DNA from: an uncultured Clostridia bacterium | GTDB lineage: Bacteria > Bacillota > Clostridia > Christensenellales > Borkfalkiaceae | NCBI GenBank assembly: GCA_930989535.1 | Contig: CAKNLK010000021.1 | Location: 1-38,274 of the forward strand | DNA: 38,274 bases | Reading direction: 5' to 3' | The notes under the pieces: generated by a model | Seen by the model: the letters and a program-made list of their open reading frames with translations, nothing else | Databases searched by the model: none | Told to the model about the DNA's origin: nothing | Shown: piece by piece, positions 1-7,213 of the stretch | Numbering within the stretch: position 1 is the stretch's first letter | How the letters are laid out: each line of letters starts with the position of its first letter | Position numbers and translations under genes: made by a program

Positions 1-198
1 AATGACGGTAATCGGGGCAAAACTTTTGACGGAACAGTTTGATTTATAAAATTCGTTTTAGGTTACTATCGCTCCGCCATGATTCGCGGATAACGCGATT
101 ACCGCAAAAGGCCTTGAAAAACGAATTGTTTTCCAAAGCCTTTTTATTTTTACGGCGCGGCGGACGGGCATGCCGCAGCGCTTGCAGGGGGTACAAGA
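1..198. other. Gene-free left edge
   Basis: No gene can be called here. Two plus-strand frames that enter from the left edge stop at 42 and 49, so one may be the tail of an upstream gene, but 13-15 residues are too few to identify it. An imperfect inverted repeat lies at about 68-100 and a terminator follows at 107-151. No convincing promoter for the next gene was found between the terminator and its start. Confidence 0.5.
107..151 (+). terminator. Intrinsic terminator
   Basis: A long hairpin (arms about 107-122 and 128-143, two mismatches) is followed by a T-rich run to 151. It ends transcription from the left, so the locus that starts at 199 is either transcribed from an unseen promoter or by read-through. 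Confidence 0.7.
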
Positions 199-1047
199 GT
201 GGTTTTAAACGAAAAGGCGATTTTGTATATCCCCGACGGGGAACAGGAGGAAAGGGCGTTTGCGCGCACGACACACCTTGCGATTGCTGCCCACCAGGAC
301 GATATTGAGTTTATGGCTTATGCTCCCATCGCGGAGTGCTTCGGGAGGCCGGACAAGTGGTTTTCAGGAGTGGTGATTGCAGACGGGGCGGGCAGCCCGC
401 GCAGCGGCCCGTACGCAAAGTTCACGGACAGCGAGATGAAGGATGTTCGCGTTGCAGAGCAAAAAAAGGCCGCCCGGGTTGGCGAGTATGCCTTTCAGTT
501 GCTGCTGGGGCATCCGTCGAAGGAAGTCAAAGACGCGCAGAATATCGCAATCGTTGAAGGACTCGCGGAAATTATCCGCATGGCTGAGCCGAAATATATT
601 TATACGCACAACCTTGCGGACAAGCACGATACGCACGTGGCGGCGGCATTGCGGGTGATTGCAGCTCTTCGTATGCTCCCGCGGGAGGTTCGGCCCGAAA
701 AGGTGTTCGGGTGCGAAGTTTGGCGAGGTCTCGATTGGATGTGCGATGAAGAAAAAGTATGTCTCGACTGCGGGGCTTATCCGGACCTGAGGCGGAGTCT
801 TTCGGCGGTATTCGACAGTCAAATCGCAGGCGGAAAGCGCTACGACCTCGCGGCGGAAGGCCGCAGACTCGCGAACGCTACGTTCGGCGCCAGCCACGCA
901 TGCGACACCTGTGCGGCTCTCAACTACGCGATGGATTTGACGCCGTTGATGGAAAAGACGGACGTAACGGAATATGTCGCCGGATATATTCGCCGTTTCG
1001 AAGGGGATGTCCGCAACAGAATACAAAATTTCAAGGGGGAATTATGA
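199..1047 (+). CDS. PIG-L/LmbE family deacetylase
   Basis: This 282-residue protein looks like a zinc-dependent N-acetyl-sugar deacetylase of the PIG-L/LmbE family (relatives: MshB, BshB, archaeal diacetylchitobiose deacetylase Dac). The N-terminal metal motif is seen as A-H-Q-D-D (His32, Asp34, Asp35), a variant of the usual AHPDD, and a second motif K-H-D-T-H at 142-146 supplies the other metal histidine. The start is GTG with a GGGGG ribosome binding site at 187-191; no signal peptide is seen, so it should be cytoplasmic. Its stop overlaps the next start as ATGA, so it is translationally coupled to the GH20 gene. From context I infer that it removes acetate from a GlcNAc-type sugar, but the precise substrate is unknown; BshB-like roles are less likely because no bacillithiol genes lie nearby. 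Confidence 0.85.
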   Translation: MVLNEKAILYIPDGEQEERAFARTTHLAIAAHQDDIEFMAYAPIAECFGRPDKWFSGVVIADGAGSPRSGPYAKFTDSEMKDVRVAEQKKAARVGEYAFQLLLGHPSKEVKDAQNIAIVEGLAEIIRMAEPKYIYTHNLADKHDTHVAAALRVIAALRMLPREVRPEKVFGCEVWRGLDWMCDEEKVCLDCGAYPDLRRSLSAVFDSQIAGGKRYDLAAEGRRLANATFGASHACDTCAALNYAMDLTPLMEKTDVTEYVAGYIRRFEGDVRNRIQNFKGEL

Positions 1048-2648
1048 CGGAAAAATTTAAATCGCTCGGGGTTATGCTCGACTGTTCGCGGGATGCGGTA
1101 TATACGGTCGACGCGTTGAATGATTATTTTTCGCTGTTGGCGAAAATGGGGTATAATACCGTGCAACTGTATACGGAAGATACTTACGAAATAGACGGGG
1201 AACCGCATTTCGGATATCTGCGCGGGCGTTACAGCCGATCCGAGTTAAAGGAATTGGACGCTTATGCACGGGCGCAGGGAATCGAGCTGATTCCCTGCAT
1301 CCAGACTTTAGCGCATCTGGGCGCTATCACCAGATGGGCGGAATATCGCGATGTCGTCGATACAGGGGATATCCTTTTGGCGGGCGACGAGCGGACGTAT
1401 GAGTTGATCGAGCGGATGTTCCGGACGTGTGCGGAATGTTTTACTTCGCGCCGAATCAACATCGGCATGGACGAGGCTCACATGGTCGGGCTGGGTGCGT
1501 ATTTGGACAAGCACGGGTATAAAGACCGTTTCAGCATCCTATCGGAGCATCTGCGCCGCGTATGCGAAATTGCCGAACGCTATGGGTTCAAGCCGATGAT
1601 GTGGTCGGATATGTTCTTCCGATTGGCAAACAAAGGGGAATACCATTGCGTTGCGGGGGAAATACCGCAACAAGTAATCGACCTCGTCCCGAAAAACGTC
1701 GAACTTATCTATTGGGATTATTACAGCCTCGATAAAGCGCATTACGACGGGATGATCCGCGCGCACAAACAATTTCATAACAATGTTGTATTTGCGGGCG
1801 GGGCAATGTCGTGGATCGGTTTTGCACCGAATAACCGGTTCAGTATGGAAGCCTGCCGGGCGGCGCTGCAATCGTGCGCGGAGAACGGCGTAGACGACGT
1901 CTTTATCACCTGCTGGAAGGACGACGGGGCAGAGTGCTCCCTGTATTCCTCCCTTCCTGCGCTTTTTTATGCGGCGGAAATCGCCCGCGGCAATTCGGAC
2001 GAAGCAAAAATCGAAAAAAAATTCCGCAAATTGACGGGTATAGGCATGCGTGCGTTTTTGGCGCTGGACGGAGTGAATCTCCGCGGCGGCGGGGACGGTA
2101 TGAACAATCCCTGTAAATATATGCTGTACAGCGATCCGTTTTTGGGCATCTTCGATTGCACGGCCGAAGGGCACGGCGGGGAAGAGTTTGCGGCGGCAAG
2201 GCGAGAGCTTGCGGCCGGAGCGAAGAGCGCGCGGTACGGATATATTTTCAAGACGCTCGCGGCGCTTTGCGATGCGATGGAGATCAAATTCACGCTCGGC
2301 GTCCGTACGCGGGAGGCCTATCAGAGGAAGGACAGGGATGCTTTGGAGGAGCTCATCGGTGAATATAAAGAGCTGGAGGGGCGGCTGGGCAAATTTTATA
2401 AGCGCTTCGCCGAGCAATGGGCGCGGGAATGTAAGCCGAACGGGTTTGAAAAGCAGGATATTCGCCTCGGCGGGTTGCAGTTGCGGGTAAAGCACTGCCG
2501 CAAACGCCTGCGGCAATATTGCGAAGGGAAACTCAGCTCGCTTCCGGAATTGGAGGAAAAGATACTCCCGTTGCATGGCGTAAAGCCGGGCGATTCGGTC
2601 TGCTACAACAATTGGGCATCGATTTCAATGATTAAACCGAATATGTAG
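1044..2648 (+). CDS. GH20 family beta-N-acetylhexosaminidase-like
   Basis: A 534-residue glycoside hydrolase with a GH20-type (beta/alpha)8 barrel. The family's neighbouring acid pair is visible in G-M-D-E-A-H (Asp143-Glu144), where Asp orients the substrate N-acetyl group and Glu is the acid/base. It lacks the N-terminal domain of many hexosaminidases and has no signal peptide, so it probably acts inside the cell on imported oligosaccharides. Residues after about 350 form a helical tail rich in Glu/Arg/Lys with no function I can name. The start overlaps the stop of the deacetylase gene (ATGA) and has a strong AAGGGGGA site. GH20 catalysis needs an N-acetyl group, which would place this enzyme before the deacetylase in a pathway. 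The sugar and linkage cannot be told from sequence. Confidence 0.85.
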   Translation: MTEKFKSLGVMLDCSRDAVYTVDALNDYFSLLAKMGYNTVQLYTEDTYEIDGEPHFGYLRGRYSRSELKELDAYARAQGIELIPCIQTLAHLGAITRWAEYRDVVDTGDILLAGDERTYELIERMFRTCAECFTSRRINIGMDEAHMVGLGAYLDKHGYKDRFSILSEHLRRVCEIAERYGFKPMMWSDMFFRLANKGEYHCVAGEIPQQVIDLVPKNVELIYWDYYSLDKAHYDGMIRAHKQFHNNVVFAGGAMSWIGFAPNNRFSMEACRAALQSCAENGVDDVFITCWKDDGAECSLYSSLPALFYAAEIARGNSDEAKIEKKFRKLTGIGMRAFLALDGVNLRGGGDGMNNPCKYMLYSDPFLGIFDCTAEGHGGEEFAAARRELAAGAKSARYGYIFKTLAALCDAMEIKFTLGVRTREAYQRKDRDALEELIGEYKELEGRLGKFYKRFAEQWARECKPNGFEKQDIRLGGLQLRVKHCRKRLRQYCEGKLSSLPELEEKILPLHGVKPGDSVCYNNWASISMIKPNM

Positions 2649-2662
2649 GCTGGGGAGAGGCG

Positions 2663-3730
2663 ATGGATTACAAAAGCAGTTTGATGTGGAAGGAACTGAA
2701 CGAAACACCGAAAATTTTAGCGGGGCTGCGGGAAGTGAACGCTTCGGCGCTGTCGGAGATGCGGAAAGCCGTGCAGGCGGCGGATATCGGGTGCATTTGC
2801 GCGGCTGCCCGCGGCACAAGCAGTCATGCAATGCTGTTTTTCAGGTATCTGATTGAATGTCGCTTGGGGATTCCCTTTTCCGTTTGCGCGCCGAGCGCCG
2901 TTACAATATACGGCGCGAAGATGCGCTACGAAAATACGTTCGTTATCGGCTGTTCGCAGAGCGGCAGAGCTGCTGATGTGATGGAAGTGCTCGCCGCCGC
3001 GAACAGGTGCGGCGCTGTGACGGCGGCTATTACCAATGACGAACATAGTCCGCTCGCAAAGTCGGCGCAATATCATCTGTACTGCAATGCGGGAGAGGAA
3101 AAGAGCGTGGCTGCGACAAAGACGTTTTGCAGCCAGCTGTACTTATCGCTTTTACTCGCCGACGCGTTCGGCGCGAAGACAGATATCGGGGAAATCGCGG
3201 AATTTCTTGCGAGGGCGATGCCTTCGCTTGACGCGGCAACGGACGGTATGGCGAAGGACTTTTTACGCGCGGAGGACTGTTTTATTCTTGGGCGCGGCCT
3301 GTCGTCATCTCTCGCGTTCGAGTGCGGGCTGAAATTGCAGGAAACATGCTATATCCGTGCGCGGGCGTACTGCAGTTCGGATTTTTACCACGGGCCGATG
3401 GCGATGGTGGAGGAGGGAACAAAGATTATTTTATTTGCGTCCAAACACTCCATCTCTTCCGAAACGGAGCAGGCGCACCGGGAGGATTACATTTGCTGTG
3501 CGAAAAAAATGGAAGAGTTGGGGGCCGACCTGTATATTATTACGGACGACGAACAGTCCTTCCGCAGTATGAATGTGCATGTCGAACTGGTTCCGGGCGG
3601 AAAAACGGAGGCTGAAACGGCGTTCTGTTTTGCCCTGGCGGCGCAGATGCTTGCGTGCAAGGTGAGTTGCGGCAAGGGACTTTCGCCCGATTCTCCGCGG
3701 GCGCTGCAAAAAGTCACTGTTACGCGGTAA
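2663..3730 (+). CDS. SIS-domain sugar-phosphate isomerase/deaminase (GlmS/GlmD-like)
   Basis: This 355-residue protein has two SIS domains (about 30-170 and 190-340), like the isomerase half of GlmS but without the glutaminase domain. GlmS-type features are visible: the phosphate-binding C-S-Q-S-G-R loop, the E-K-S-V-A-A-T-K-T segment, a catalytic-type Glu in K-L-Q-E (Glu227), the ring-opening-type His in Y-H-G-P (His243) and a C-terminal lysine in Q-K-V-T-V. This architecture is found in GlcN-6-P deaminases (archaeal GlmD, bacterial NagB-II), AgaS and fructosamine-6-P deglycases. With a deacetylase and a GH20 enzyme just upstream (14-base gap), glucosamine-6-phosphate deaminase is the most economical reading. 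No sugar kinase is visible, so the phosphate source is elsewhere (for example PTS or a distant kinase). Confidence 0.85.
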   Translation: MDYKSSLMWKELNETPKILAGLREVNASALSEMRKAVQAADIGCICAAARGTSSHAMLFFRYLIECRLGIPFSVCAPSAVTIYGAKMRYENTFVIGCSQSGRAADVMEVLAAANRCGAVTAAITNDEHSPLAKSAQYHLYCNAGEEKSVAATKTFCSQLYLSLLLADAFGAKTDIGEIAEFLARAMPSLDAATDGMAKDFLRAEDCFILGRGLSSSLAFECGLKLQETCYIRARAYCSSDFYHGPMAMVEEGTKIILFASKHSISSETEQAHREDYICCAKKMEELGADLYIITDDEQSFRSMNVHVELVPGGKTEAETAFCFALAAQMLACKVSCGKGLSPDSPRALQKVTVTR

Positions 3731-3734
3731 CCCG

Positions 3735-3767
3735 CTTTTGCAGAAAATTTTTGTGAGCGCTGCAAAA
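3735..3767 (+). other. Intergenic hairpin in amino-sugar operon
   Basis: A 9-base inverted repeat (CTTTTGCAG and its complement) sits just after the SIS gene, with no T-run. It is more likely an mRNA-processing or stability hairpin than a terminator, which fits the next gene belonging to the same operon. Confidence 0.35.
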
Positions 3768-3817
3768 GGCGGCGGAACTTCCGCGGTTTGATACTGAAAA
3801 ACGGATAGGAGTGCAAT

Positions 3818-4615
3818 ATGTTCAACGGCGATCGTTTGTTTATGATTCCCTCCGAATCCCCGGTGCAGTGCATGGGGTTTCTCCTGGAAGGGAATGGCGA
3901 CGTTATCGGAATCGACAGCTGTACGCAGGCGGAATCGGCAAAGCTGGAAGAGCTCGTCCTTTCCCTGGGAGGAAGGGTAAAATGCTGGTTCTTGACGCAT
4001 GCGCATTTCGACCATATCGAGGGCTTAATCGGTATTTTGGAGCGGGGCAGAGTGCAAATCGATGCAATTGCCTATCGCTTTCCGCCGCTCGATTATATAG
4101 AACGAGTGGAGGCGGCGGAAAACCGCGTTGCCTGCGTCGCTGCGCTCGAGCGCGCGATTGCGGCGCGGGGTGTGCCCGTGCTTCGGCCGGAAAAGGGGAA
4201 GTGGATGCAGGCGGGGCATTTCCGCGTTCTGCCTCTTTCCGACGGCAGCCCGGTCGGCGAAACGCTCAACCCCTCCAGCGTGGTCTATCGCGTCGAAACG
4301 AGGGGGGATTCCGTCCTGTTTTTGGGGGACATGGACTGGCGCGCTGAGGAAAAAATTTTGCGCGAATTTCCGAAGGAGATTCAATGCCCTGTCGTGCAGA
4401 TGGCGCACCACGGCCAACAGGGCGTTACGGAGCAGTTTTACCGCGCCGTATCCCCCAAAGTATGCCTGTGGCCCACCCCGGAATGGCTTTGGAACAACGA
4501 TATCGGCGGCGGCTTGAATACCGGCCCTTTCCAGACGCTGAAAACCCGCGCTTGGATGGAAAAGCTCGGCACCGTCAATTACCGCTTCACCGGTACGATT
4601 ACAGAACTAAAATAA
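3818..4615 (+). CDS. Metallo-beta-lactamase-fold hydrolase
   Basis: A 265-residue MBL-fold protein with the dinuclear-zinc signature T-H-A-H-F-D-H (residues 60-66), a later G-D-M-D aspartate and a M-A-H-H-G histidine, all the ligands expected of an active hydrolase. The late M-A-H-H-G-Q segment resembles the ComEC/Rec2-like and lactonase/phosphodiesterase branch. There is no signal peptide. A T-A-G-G-A-G site precedes the ATG. It lies 87 bases after the SIS gene on the same strand, so it may take part in the same sugar pathway (for example on a sugar ester, lactone or cyclic phosphate), but that is inference; the substrate is unknown. Confidence 0.8.
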   Translation: MFNGDRLFMIPSESPVQCMGFLLEGNGDVIGIDSCTQAESAKLEELVLSLGGRVKCWFLTHAHFDHIEGLIGILERGRVQIDAIAYRFPPLDYIERVEAAENRVACVAALERAIAARGVPVLRPEKGKWMQAGHFRVLPLSDGSPVGETLNPSSVVYRVETRGDSVLFLGDMDWRAEEKILREFPKEIQCPVVQMAHHGQQGVTEQFYRAVSPKVCLWPTPEWLWNNDIGGGLNTGPFQTLKTRAWMEKLGTVNYRFTGTITELK

Positions 4616-4636
4616 AAGCCCCTCGGGTGAGGGGCG
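4612..4636 (-). terminator. Terminator for murG (minus), convergent junction
   Basis: Read on the minus strand, a GCCCCTC/GAGGGGC hairpin is followed by TTTTATTTT, a good intrinsic terminator for murG. A second GC-rich hairpin at 4642-4667 overlaps the murG stop. Plus-strand transcripts from the amino-sugar locus meet the same hairpins here. Confidence 0.75.
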
Positions 4637-4653
4637 TGCGCCGCCCGATATGT

Positions 4654-5691
4654 CTATCGGGCGGCGCCGCATATTTGAGCGACGATGGCGGCGTTCCCCG
4701 CGGCAAAGGGGGCGGCCGCAAGATTTTGCCGCAGTGTTTTGTCGGAAGCGAGCGCGCGCACCCCTCCGAGGAGTGTGCTGGGCGAAAGGTCGGCCTCGCG
4801 CAGCATGCGGCACAGCCCGCGCCTTTCAAAATACTGCGCGTTTTGCAGTTGGTCGCCGCGCGAGCGCCTGTTTTCGAGCGGCACGAGCAGGGCTGGTTTT
4901 TTGAGTGCGAGCAGTTCAAACACGGTGTTTGACCCTGCGCGGGAAACGACAAAGTCCGCCGCCGCGTAGGCGCTCGCCATGTCCGCCTCGTACTCGAGGG
5001 GAACGTAGCCCGCCCGCTTTTTCGCCCCCGCGTGCTTTCCTCGGATGTGCAGAAAATCAAATTCTTGCAAAATTTCGGGCAGGGCGGATTCCGCCGCGCG
5101 GTTGAGCGCGAGGCTCCCGCTCCCGCCGCCGAAGAGGAGCAGAACGGGCTTTTTCCCCGAAAACCCGTACTTTTTCAAGGCCTCGGCGCGGTCGCCGCGC
5201 AGGAGCTCGGAGCGGATGGGCGCGCCCGTATAAATGCCGTTTGCAAACAGCTTGGCGGTATCGGGGAAGCTGGTCAGAACCGCCCGGCAGCGTTTGGCGA
5301 TGATTTTGTTCGCAAGCCCCGGCGTCAGGTCCGATTCGTGGGTGAGTACGGGGATGCGCAGTTTCTTCGCCGCAAGCACGACGGGCAGGGCGACATATCC
5401 GCCCTTGGAAAACACGATGTCCGCGCCCGCCGCCGCGAGCGCCTTTTTCGCTTCCGACATGCTTTTGAGAAAGCGGAAGGGCATCGCAATATTTTTCAGC
5501 ACCGAGCCGCGCACGAGCTTGGTGCAGTGCACGGTGTGATAGGGCACGCCGCGTCCCTTCATCAATTCCCGCTCGATGCCGTCCGAGCCGATATACACCA
5601 GATTGAATTTTTCCCGCAGTGCGGGGATGAGCGCGATGTTCGGCACAACGTGCCCCGCGCTTCCCCCGCCCGTCAGCACAAGAGTTTTCAT
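4654..5691 (-). CDS. murG: UDP-GlcNAc:lipid I GlcNAc transferase MurG
   Basis: A GT-B glycosyltransferase of 345 residues (family about 350-370) that makes lipid II from lipid I at the inner face of the membrane. The N-terminal glycine-rich loop G-G-G-S-A-G-H-V is the MurG signature (usually GGTGGH), followed by the H-E-S-D-L-T-P-G-L-A-N-K segment and, in the C-terminal half, the donor-binding S-R-A-G-S-N-T and E segments. I chose the ATG at 5691 because GAGGA precedes it and the Rossmann strand starts immediately; a longer reading from 5745 adds 18 unlikely residues. The gene stands alone, outside a division/cell-wall cluster. The Ser in GGGSAGH and the ESD motif resemble the second MurG copy of some Bacillota, so a primary murG may exist elsewhere. 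Confidence 0.85.
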   Translation of the reverse strand: MKTLVLTGGGSAGHVVPNIALIPALREKFNLVYIGSDGIERELMKGRGVPYHTVHCTKLVRGSVLKNIAMPFRFLKSMSEAKKALAAAGADIVFSKGGYVALPVVLAAKKLRIPVLTHESDLTPGLANKIIAKRCRAVLTSFPDTAKLFANGIYTGAPIRSELLRGDRAEALKKYGFSGKKPVLLLFGGGSGSLALNRAAESALPEILQEFDFLHIRGKHAGAKKRAGYVPLEYEADMASAYAAADFVVSRAGSNTVFELLALKKPALLVPLENRRSRGDQLQNAQYFERRGLCRMLREADLSPSTLLGGVRALASDKTLRQNLAAAPFAAGNAAIVAQICGAAR

Positions 5692-5771
5692 GGCAAAGTC
5701 CTCGCACAAATAGTATATTTGCGGTTTGCGCAAAATATTATGCAAAGGAGCGCCTTTTGCGCCGCGAACCC

Positions 5772-5800
5772 TTTACAAATTGCGGAATTTGCGGTACAAT
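5772..5800 (+). promoter_or_regulatory. Sigma-A promoter of hydrolase gene
   Basis: TTTACA (5772-5777) and TACAAT (5795-5800) are separated by 17 bases, 27 bases before the ATG. Confidence 0.75.
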
Positions 5801-5826
5801 ATCCGAAAAAGCAGGGAGAACGAATC

Positions 5827-6726
5827 ATGGTCTTTACTTCCTACGACAAAAAAGAAATTTTCGTGCGCGAATGGACGGACGTCGAGGAGCCGTGCGGCGT
5901 GGTGCAGATTGCCCACGGCATGAACGAGTACGCTGCCCGCTACGACAAATTCGCGCGGCGCCTGAACGAGCTCGGCTACGCCGTCGTGGCGGACGACCAC
6001 CGCGGCCACGGCGATACCGATGCGGAAACGCTCGGCTATGCGGAAGGGGAAATGTTTTCCGATACCGTCAAGGACATGGCGGGCATCGCGAAGCACTACC
6101 GCGAAAAATTCCCCGACGTAAAGTATATTCTGTTCGGCTTTTCGTACGGCTCCTTCCTCACGCAGGCGTTCATTGAAAAGTACGCCCGCTTTCTGGACGG
6201 CGCCGTTATCGCGGGCAGCTCCCGCCAGCCCGCCCTCGCGGTGCGCGCCGGTTCGCTCGTCGCAAATGTCGGCGGCCTCGTCAAAGGCCGCGCGGCGCCC
6301 GCGAACTTTGTCAACAAAACGGTGTTCGGCGGGTACGACAAAAAGTTTGAAGACCGCGAGTTTCTGAGTACGGACGCGGAGAACAACGAAAAGTACCACG
6401 CCGACCCGTACTGCAATTTCGTTTGCAGCAACAACTTTTTCATCGAGTTTTTCAAGGGGCTGAACGGGCTCTACAAAAAATCGAACGCGGCGGGGCTGGA
6501 TTTGAACCTCCCGCTCCTGCTCATCTCGGGCGCGGAGGACGCCGTCGGCGGCGAAAAGGGGGTCGGCAGGCTGTACGACTTCTATAAAAAGTGCGGTGTA
6601 AAGGATGTGACGAAATACCTCATCGCGAACTCCCGCCACGAATTTTTAAACGAAAAGGAACACTTCGAGGAGGCGTTTGCACAGATTGCAGCCTTTTTGA
6701 AAAAGGTTTCCGTGCGCAAAAAGTAG
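5827..6726 (+). CDS. Alpha/beta hydrolase, monoacylglycerol lipase/lysophospholipase type
   Basis: A 299-residue serine hydrolase of the Hydrolase_4 (lysophospholipase/monoacylglycerol lipase) group. Seen: oxyanion-side H-G-M-N, the D-H-R-G-H-G segment typical of this group, nucleophile Ser106 in G-F-S-Y-G, acid Asp238 in G-A-E-D and His271 in S-R-H-E. No signal peptide or membrane anchor, so it is cytosolic. AGGGAGA precedes the ATG and a good promoter lies upstream; the reading frame is open far upstream only because it runs antisense through murG. It is divergent from murG and shows no obvious functional tie to it. The substrate may be a mono- or lysoglyceride, by family only. Confidence 0.85.
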   Translation: MVFTSYDKKEIFVREWTDVEEPCGVVQIAHGMNEYAARYDKFARRLNELGYAVVADDHRGHGDTDAETLGYAEGEMFSDTVKDMAGIAKHYREKFPDVKYILFGFSYGSFLTQAFIEKYARFLDGAVIAGSSRQPALAVRAGSLVANVGGLVKGRAAPANFVNKTVFGGYDKKFEDREFLSTDAENNEKYHADPYCNFVCSNNFFIEFFKGLNGLYKKSNAAGLDLNLPLLLISGAEDAVGGEKGVGRLYDFYKKCGVKDVTKYLIANSRHEFLNEKEHFEEAFAQIAAFLKKVSVRKK

Positions 6727-6792
6727 GGCGGTGGCGCGGAGGGCGGCAGAGGCAAAAAGAAAAATTTCCCGAAAAAATTTGCCGCCGCGGGG

Positions 6793-6821
6793 TTGACAAA
6801 TCCTGCGCGGCCGATTATAAT
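6793..6821 (+). promoter_or_regulatory. Consensus sigma-A promoter of mgtA transcript
   Basis: A perfect TTGACA (6793-6798) and TATAAT (6816-6821) with 17-base spacing. Start of transcription is expected near 6828, just before the M-box. Confidence 0.9.
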
Positions 6822-6840
6822 GATAGCAGAAAATCGAATA

Positions 6841-7006
6841 CCCGGTAAGTAAGGCTACTACGGGGATACGGGCTGTTGCCGCAAAGCGATGGAGACATCG
6901 CGCGCAGGTTTGAACAGGCCGCGTCGAAAAACAAGGCGCGGCATAACACAGCTTCATCGCCCCGCGAAGTCAAAGCTCAAACGGTACTGTTCCATGCGAC
7001 GAGTAT
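6841..7006 (+). ncRNA. M-box (ykoK) magnesium riboswitch
   Basis: The 5' part contains the conserved core seen in M-box RNAs: GGTAAGTAAGGCTACTAC, then GGGGATACG, GCTGTTGCC; the 3' part has GTCAAAGCTC, equivalent to the conserved CUAAAGCUC of the ykoK family. It sits between a consensus promoter and a strong terminator, upstream of an MgtA-type transporter, exactly as known for this class. Known behaviour of the family: magnesium binding compacts the aptamer and lets the terminator form, so transport is made only when magnesium is low. Confidence 0.92.
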
Positions 7007-7009
7007 ATT

Positions 7010-7048
7010 CCCGCGTGCCGTTTCGGGCATGCGGGTTTTCTTTTTTTC
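7010..7048 (+). terminator. Riboswitch expression-platform terminator
   Basis: A hairpin (CCCGCGTGCC at 7010-7019 with GGCATGCGGG at 7025-7034) followed by a long T-rich run. It is the regulated stop of the M-box leader. Confidence 0.88.
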
Positions 7049-7076
7049 GAATAAAAAACAAGGAGGAGCCGGAAAG

Positions 7077-7157
7077 ATGGACGAAGGTTACGGCAGTCGA
7101 AGGCCGATTTTCAGCGCGGCAGTTGCGGGCGAAGTCCGTCCTTCCGCGCGCCCTTAA
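7077..7157 (+). CDS. Putative 26-residue leader peptide before mgtA
   Basis: A short frame with an excellent AAGGAGGA site lies between the M-box terminator and mgtA. The peptide is MDEGYGSRRPIFSAAVAGEV followed by RPSARP; three prolines and five arginines, ending in Arg-Pro-stop. Its codons form one arm of a long hairpin whose other arm (7160-7173) lies just before mgtA, and 7097-7103 could compete with a second hairpin next to the mgtA ribosome binding site. This arrangement resembles leader peptides that sense translation (such as mgtL of enteric bacteria), but no homology to mgtL is claimed. It may instead be a chance frame; conservation would decide. Confidence 0.45.
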   Translation: MDEGYGSRRPIFSAAVAGEVRPSARP

Positions 7158-7173
7158 AACAGAATATCGGCCT
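7101..7173 (+). promoter_or_regulatory. Hairpin spanning leader peptide and mgtA 5' region
   Basis: Bases 7101-7112 pair with 7162-7173 (11 of 12), and within the loop 7114-7119 pairs with 7144-7149 (6 of 6). Translation of the small frame would melt the 5' arm. A second small stem, 7185-7190 with 7198-7203, ends at the first base of the mgtA ribosome binding site. Confidence 0.45.
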
Positions 7174-7213
7174 CGCGCTGCCTGCTTCGAATTTGGCTCG
7201 AAGGAGGTAGGCT

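Noticed and set aside
68..100. Imperfect inverted repeats at the left edge as a structured RNA
   Set aside because: They fit no known class and the upstream sequence is outside the window.
5032..5826. Upstream extension of the hydrolase reading frame
   Set aside because: The extra 265 codons run antisense through murG; a proper promoter and ribosome binding site precede the ATG at 5827.
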